From Cryptomeria japonica (Eukaryota > Streptophyta > Pinopsida > Cupressales > Cupressaceae), in NCBI RefSeq assembly GCF_030272615.1, contig NC_081413.1:721140367-721204366 (forward strand): DNA of 64,000 nt, written 5' to 3'. How positions within the stretch are numbered: position 1 is the stretch's first letter; every line of letters begins with the position of its first letter. The position numbers and the translations under genes were made by a program. The notes beneath the pieces are model-generated. The model made no database searches. It saw only the letters and a program-made list of their open reading frames with translations, and had not been told where the DNA came from. Of the stretch, positions 58,435 to 64,000 are shown piece by piece.

Positions 58435-58442
58435 TTAAAATT

Positions 58443-58462
58443 TTGGCACGCCCACTAGGACA
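58443..58462 (+). other. Probable primer-binding site of Tat2
   Basis: tggcacgcccactaggac follows the LTR after a short spacer. It begins with TGG as required by a tRNA CCA end and resembles gypsy primer sites. The 8-bp gap leaves the exact LTR edge open. Confidence 0.55.
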
Positions 58463-58539
58463 TGGATTTTTGTTAGATCTATGTTTTTTGTAGGTTTTTC
58501 TAACCCTATATTGTTGTTTTGTAAAACAATTTGGAGAAT

Positions 58540-59490
58540 AACCTTGTGCAACTAGGGTTTTGGATACAAGATAAGATCTTGGAGAGATCTGATCCAATTT
58601 AACAAACGGCTTGGAAGTTTTGTACCAAATTTTGTTGGCAGGTTGAGGACAGTATCAAGAGCTCCCAATCCAAAATTCGGAATTGTTGGAGCATATTTGC
58701 ATTTAATATGAATTTTTTCTTATTTTTCATAAAAAATTAATTTTGAGAGCAAATTAGAGAATTTTTTGGATTTTTTTACATTTTTGGAAAACTTTGAGAA
58801 TTATATAGGTGGTGTATTTTTTATGATTTAAATTTGGGTGCAAAATATTCATGCAAATCGGATCTTTAAAAATTAGAGTTTTGCATTATTTTGATTGGAT
58901 CTCATAAACGACTTGGAATTTTGGAATAAAATATTTTTTATAGGTCAGAAACAGTATCCAAAGTGCTCAGTAAAAAAATAAGGTTTTTTGGAGCATATTT
59001 GAATTTTCTATGAATTTTTTGTGCATTTTCATAAAAAAATTAATTTTGAGAGAAAATGAGCAATTTTTTTGGATTTGTTTACATTTTTGGAAATTTATCA
59101 AAATTATACATAGGATCTATTCATTTTTATTTTTATTTGTAATGCAAAAAATTTCATAAAAAATCAGATCTTTAAAACTTAGGGTTTTGCATTATTTTGA
59201 TCATATCTCACAAACTCCTTGGAAATTTTGCAGGAATTTTTTTATGCAATTTTGGAATTCTATCAGGAGTTTCCAGTAAAAAATTCAAAGTTTTTGAATC
59301 AATTTTGCATTTTCTATGAATTTTTTATCATTTTTCATTAAAAATTTATTTTTGAAGCAAATTAAAAACTTTTTTAGATATCTTACATTTCTGGAGATGT
59401 CTTGAAATTTTACAAGTGCTTTGTTTTTTATGATACAAAAGAACTCATGGAAAATCAGATCTTTGAATTTGTCAAAAAATGCATTGTCGA
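58540..59490 (+). repeat. Tandem repeat of about 300 bp in the Tat2 leader (three units)
   Basis: Units start with a gggttttgcattattttgat-like stretch near 58545, 58875 and 59175 and share atatctcacaaactccttgg, a cagtatc(c)aaag-like centre, ttttctatgaattttttgt and tcagatctttaaaa. Pairwise likeness is roughly 65-75 percent by eye. No long open frame is conserved, so it is a leader repeat rather than a protein repeat. Confidence 0.75.
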
Positions 59491-61106
59491 AGGCCACTAT
59501 TTCACAAAGTTTTTTGGATCTAAAATTTACCTAACTTGTGTGCTTGCAGGAGGGGTATTATTTCAAAACTACTAATAATCTTGGTGTAGGAACTTTTGTA
59601 AATATTTGATTTTAAAATTGCTTGATTTGTCTTCTTAGTCTAGCAAACACTTCAATTGGTGCACTAAAATTGAACCAGTGTCTTTTGTGTCTTGAGCAAT
59701 AGGCTATTTTTGTTTAATCTCTAGAGGGCTTGCCTCCGCGTGTGGTCATTAGGACTACTAGTGAGGAGGGAACAAACCAAGTGGTAGCGAGGAAATTTCC
59801 CCCCTCTTATGAACCACTATAAATAATTGTATCCATGGTGAAAGCCATGGGTAACGTGTGTTGATTAGTCCATACCAACACTATGTCTCCCCATAAACCC
59901 GTTTGATGAAATTTATTTGATCAATAGTAGGAAGTAACCCCTACTAGTTGGGAGCCTTTTGTATTTACAGAGCTGAAAGTGTCACATGTATGGCCACATG
60001 AGTGGATGCCGTTACTAGCACCTTTTTATTTTAGAAAGCCAAAATCCTTCTAGTTGTTGGGATAGGAGGTTGGACCTCTAAAGCAGCCCACACGCACAGT
60101 TCTTAGTAGAGGTACAAAGTTCGCCACGAGGAGTTTTTATGGGGATTGGTGCTTGGTTGCCCCAAAAAAGTGAGTGCTGAGGATAGAGCCATTGGGGTCA
60201 AGTACCTAAGCACCGCTTTGAATAGCGCAGCCTCGGGGGAAATCCCATGTAGGATCAACAACAATAGTCCTGGCCAACCATAGGAATTGTGCTTGTCTTC
60301 TTTTAAACATTCAAACATTCAAGATCAAACATCAAAACATTGTGTCTTTTGTGTCTTCAAGTGTATGCAAAACATTTTTACATCAAACAACACACTTTAT
60401 TTTGACTCATTTTGAGTCTAAACACCTGCAAACATAGAGTCGTCATCAATATTGTGTCCTCTTATCATGAACAAATGGTCAAAATTTTAGATTTGGTCAC
60501 AACAATAACTTCACAAATCGGAAAAATTGCACTAAGATTTTAGAAATGTGTTTGCACAATGTCTAATTATGTCTGTGTTGGGTAACCACATCTATGAAGT
60601 ATGTAGGCGCGTCTGTGGTCAGCATTGGGAAAATTTTCAGTCCAGTAAGCAAGAGAAACCAGTTTCAGAATCCTTGAGCTTCCTAGGTTATTTCTCCGAG
60701 TTTTCATCTAGAATTCAACATGTTTTGGGGTCTCACAAAGTTCATCATTGCTTTACACCTTGCATTACATTCACATTTATCTAAATTTGAGTCAAAAGGT
60801 CACTTGCTTGTCCTCACTTACTTTGTCAACACAATACATACAACAACATTTTGCTAAGTGGTCCCTCATCAAAGTCTATCACCTTTGGGTCTCATTTGGT
60901 CTTACTTAGAGTCAAGGTCAACTTACCTCATCAAGAGATCTATCATCTCTTTGGAAGTCACACCTACTCTACTACATACATACTCGGTCTTACACTTTGG
61001 ACATTGCAAGTACACTTCAAATTCATTTACATTCCATCCAACTCTTGGTCTTCCATACTCTTTCCATTTTCATCTAGTCTCACACATCTTGGTCAAGACC
61101 TAGTTC
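59491..61106 (+). other. Tat2 leader, gag-proximal part
   Basis: Contains a GC-richer stretch near 59720-60260 (gcttgcctccgcgtgtggtc, ggagggaacaaa) with broken protein-like frames. No family recognised. A remnant of an extra ORF is possible but not shown. Confidence 0.45.
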
Positions 61107-62964
61107 ATGGTTGACACCCATTCCCAAAAATCTAGGAGGGAAGCTAAAGAGGCTCAAGAGTCTGCAAACATGAGTGGCTATGAGTACAACAATGATATCT
61201 TTTTCAACTCTGATCATACCACATTACCTGACATGGATATCTACAAAAACATTCAGAACATTGAGAACATGGATGATACAAACAACAATGATGCACAAAA
61301 TGACAATGTCGACAACATTTAAGTACACTCAGTGGAAGTGGAAGAAACTATCATGGATCCACATTTTAATAGATTGGTTGAAGAGATCATGAGAAGAGAT
61401 AGACAATATTTCCGACAAGTGATGGCAGAAAGTGGAGCTAAGATACCTCATGATTTTGACAAGTCCCAAATAGTAGAAAATAGACCTACTCGAGAACATC
61501 AACTCAACATGGATCAAAGGAAACCTAATAGTGGAGGTAATAGAGGACCACGTTATGGTCAAGGTTATGATACTCACGAAAGAACATCTCATGAACAATT
61601 CCATCTATGAAGACCCTTATGGAAATCTTATGCCGATAAATATACTCAATCACCTACCAATACTAAGGACCAACCTCAAAAGCAATTGAATATCCAGAGG
61701 CATGCTCAAAATTTGGACACAAAAAACCCCATGTCAAATTTGGGGGCAATACACAAGAGAAAACTCATGATATGTCTTATGACCCTATATCAAGTGGTCC
61801 CTACATGCATTATCATTATAGACCTCCTCCATATGAACATGTTTATGATCAATACCATCCATATATGCAATATCCTCCTCCTCCACCCGGTGGCTCGGGC
61901 ATGGGATATGGTCCAAGAAGTCGGTCTCCACCCAAAAACAATTTGGAACAACAAATAAAATACTTACAAAATAAGGTGGAGGACATCAATACACCAAAAC
62001 TAGCTTACACAATGAGAGATATATGTCCCTATCCATTTGATAGAAGCATTCCAATGCCTCTTTTTCCTACATACTTCGTAACACCAAAGTTCAATAAATA
62101 CAGAGGCAAAGGAGATCCTAAGGCACATATAAGAGAGTTTTTCATAGCTTGCATTAAGGTAGGAGCAGAAGAAACATACTTGATGAGATTGTTCCCACAA
62201 AGCTTAGGTGAACAAGCTATGGAATGGTTCTCCCAACTTCCACCTGGAATTAAGTCATCGGGTGATCTAACAGAGGCTTTCATACAACATTTCTCATATA
62301 ACATAGAGACAGACATATCAGTTACCACTTTGTGCAATGCCAAACAGAAATATGGGGAGTCATTTTCATCATTCCTACAAATATGGAGGAATATAGCCAG
62401 CAGATGCTCTTGCGAAATTTCACAAAAAAAAATGGTAGAGATGTTTACACAGAATGTCAACAGAGAAATTGGTTATGACTTGAGGAAAGATTGTTTTTCC
62501 ACTTTCAAGGATGTCATTGAGAAAGGATTAGCAACAAAGAAGGTCTTAATTGAGCAAGGAATCATCAAGATATTCAAAGAAAATAAAGAGGATTTTAAAG
62601 GAAAGGACAATCCACGATTTTGGAACAAGAACAAGAACACAGTAAATGATGGTGTTGTTGATGCTAACACAGTGAGACCAAAAATCATTCTTTCAGGATT
62701 AAGCTCTTCTACAAGCAACCAAGTAAATACTCAAGGAACTTCAAAACCATGAAGGAAATAAACCCTATTGGGAGAGGCACTTGAGTCAGGTTTTAGGAAG
62801 CTAGTGGCAAATAAGTTAATAACAATGGCAGACAATCCTCCATGTGAGCCAAAAGTCAAACCAAATTGGTGGAATGACGATGAGTATTGCGAATATCACA
62901 AGAGAAAGGGACATAAAATAGGAAATTGCCATCGCTTGAAGAACATTATACAAAATCTTATTAA
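61107..62964 (+). pseudogene. Tat2 gag with CHHC finger
   Basis: It starts at ATG 61107 (MVDTHSQKSRREAKEAQESA). Then come an acidic Asn/Asp-rich part, a stop at 61320, PHFNRLVEEIMRRDRQYF and SGAKIPHDFD, and a stop at 61608. A frameshift near 61740 precedes the long open frame 61772-62752: a Pro/Tyr-rich lead, NNLEQQIKYLQNKVEDI (coiled coil), CPYPFDRSIPMPLFP, KYRGKGDPKAHIREF, TYLMRLFPQSLGEQAMEWF, LTEAFIQHFSYNI, KQKYGESFSSFLQIW (retrotransposon gag fold). After two more stops the CX2HX4HX4C finger (EYCEYHKRKGHKIGNCHRLK) ends at about 62945. It would package element RNA. Confidence 0.92.
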
Positions 62965-64000
62965 TTTTGGCTTGATGATGATTGTAATGTATTCATCATA
63001 TATTGTCATTGATGAAACACATACACACACATATGTTTATATTGCCTACCGGTATGACTTCGAGATGTTTATACTACAATTGGTATACTAGAAGGTTTAT
63101 TTCTAACCGGTACTACATGCATGGAGATAACCACTTGGTTATATATGTCTCAACATCAACATGAAGATCCAGCGGAGACTATCTTAGAAGTGTCAAGGAC
63201 AAGTGGTTTAACTCTAACCAGTATTAAGTGTTCCAACCGGTATTCATAGATTTTGTGATGAGTTATTACCACCGATAATTTTTGGTGGTATTTTTGTGAT
63301 GAGTTATGATCACTTGACCAAATACACTGCACCTAGGAAAGTGTGTTATGATTTCTTGTGGCTGACATGAAATCTAAATGTCTATATATTGACATCACAA
63401 TGAATTATTTTGGATGAGTGAAAGTGATATGCTGTGTGAAAAAGACAAAAGTGTTAAGCTACATAGTATGTTGAAAAGCATTGTTGAATATGCTTAGAAG
63501 AATCTAATCAAGCAAGTATTGTGCTACTTAGACAGATCTAACAAATCATATTGTCTTCTAACAATTACAAAAAAATTAAAATCCCCTAACCGAGTAAACT
63601 CTAACAAGCTTCATTGTTCAAATCCTCTAACAAGGTGATCCATTAGTTTGGATTTAGAAATCCTCTACCGAGGTTACTCCTAACAGGGTACTACCTTTCA
63701 TAGGGTATAGATTTTAATCAAGCTTTGGGATCTCTAACAAGATTCGCTCCTAGCAGAGCACTTTGTAGACCTTAACCGGTCAGTTATCTATTTCTACAGA
63801 TAGTTAACTTGTGAATTCCATCTCACCATGGTTTTTACCTATTTGGGTTTTCCACATATAAATACTTGTGTTATGGTGGATGTTTTACTTACTATGGATG
63901 TTGTTATATCATTTTGGATTACGTGCATTGTGTTTAAAAGCTTTGTCAAGTTCATCTACCAGTTAGTAGTTGAAGTAGTTTTATTTTTGGTGTCACTGAT
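62965..64000 (+). repeat. Copia LTR inserted in Tat2 gag, runs off the window
   Basis: It starts near 62965 (tttggcttgatgatgat, related to TGTTGGCATT...ATGAAGAT). It holds the TAAC(A/C)AGG motif series at 63580-63780 and the catggtttttaccta...tttgggttttccaca island at 63828-63860. These match the long LTR subfamily of copia elements 1 and 2. The 3' end is outside the window. Confidence 0.82.

Larger units (their letters stand above)
57691..62964 (+). mobile_element. Tat2: Tat-type Ty3/gypsy element, 5' part
   Basis: 5' LTR, primer site, 2.6-kb leader with tandem repeats, then gag up to its CHHC finger. A copia LTR then interrupts it and the window ends. It is related to Tat1 through gag landmarks, LTR start and LTR hairpin array, but the leader and primer site differ. 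The 3' part is not in the window. Confidence 0.85.

Noticed and set aside
1-64000. tRNA, rRNA or snoRNA genes
   Set aside because: I saw no cloverleaf with internal promoter boxes or conserved rRNA stretch. Primer-site matches to the initiator Met tRNA are too short to be genes.

Overview
The window reads as TE-dense nuclear DNA of a land plant with a large genome. A conifer is my best guess, because Sirevirus-like copia and Tat-type gypsy elements are nested in long AT-rich spacers, but this is inference only. I found no intact host gene, rRNA, tRNA or CRISPR array. Every recognisable coding region belongs to an LTR retrotransposon and carries stops or frameshifts. Many stops are TAG or TGA where a Gln or Trp codon is expected, and LTR differences are mostly transitions, as expected for old, methylated repeats.

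Layout, left half. Bases 1-3272 are the 3' part of a Sirevirus-like copia element (pol remnant plus LTR). Bases 3273-13446 hold a Ty3/gypsy element on the minus strand (gypsy-1), split by a complete 7.3-kb copia element at 4819-12145. Reading across the two junctions restores the order protease, spacer, RNase H, linker, RT, so RNase H lies upstream of RT. At 13447 gypsy-1 is fused to the truncated 3' LTR of a large minus-strand Tat-type gypsy element (Tat1, 13447-32575). Tat1 carries gag with a CHHC finger, protease, a G-patch-like segment, RT, RNase H, a second RNase H and integrase. Between integrase and 3' LTR it also carries a plus-strand (antisense) gene for a plant mobile domain (PMD) protein with its own TATA box. 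A solo LTR interrupts Tat1 gag.

Right half. Bases 32576-57690 are mostly non-coding repeat debris: two candidate LTR-like regions sharing a degenerate array of about 75 bp period, a 741-bp tandem duplication, a coding-free LTR element (37218-40020), solo LTRs at 40064, 42113, 51993 and 56498 (each with perfect or near-perfect 5-bp target duplications), a gypsy RNase H fragment and an array of imperfect palindromes. A second Tat element (Tat2) runs from 57691: LTR, primer site, leader with tandem repeats of about 300 bp, and gag. A copia LTR cuts it at about 62965 and runs off the window end.

Most notable: (1) the antisense PMD gene inside Tat1; (2) arrays of an ATGCGCTA-type motif with a period near 21 bp, present in inverted orientation at the two ends of Tat1; (3) arrays of AT-rich hairpins in every Tat LTR; (4) short islands conserved across eight otherwise divergent copia LTRs; (5) the unusual domain order of gypsy-1. 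All alignments and mismatch counts were made by eye.
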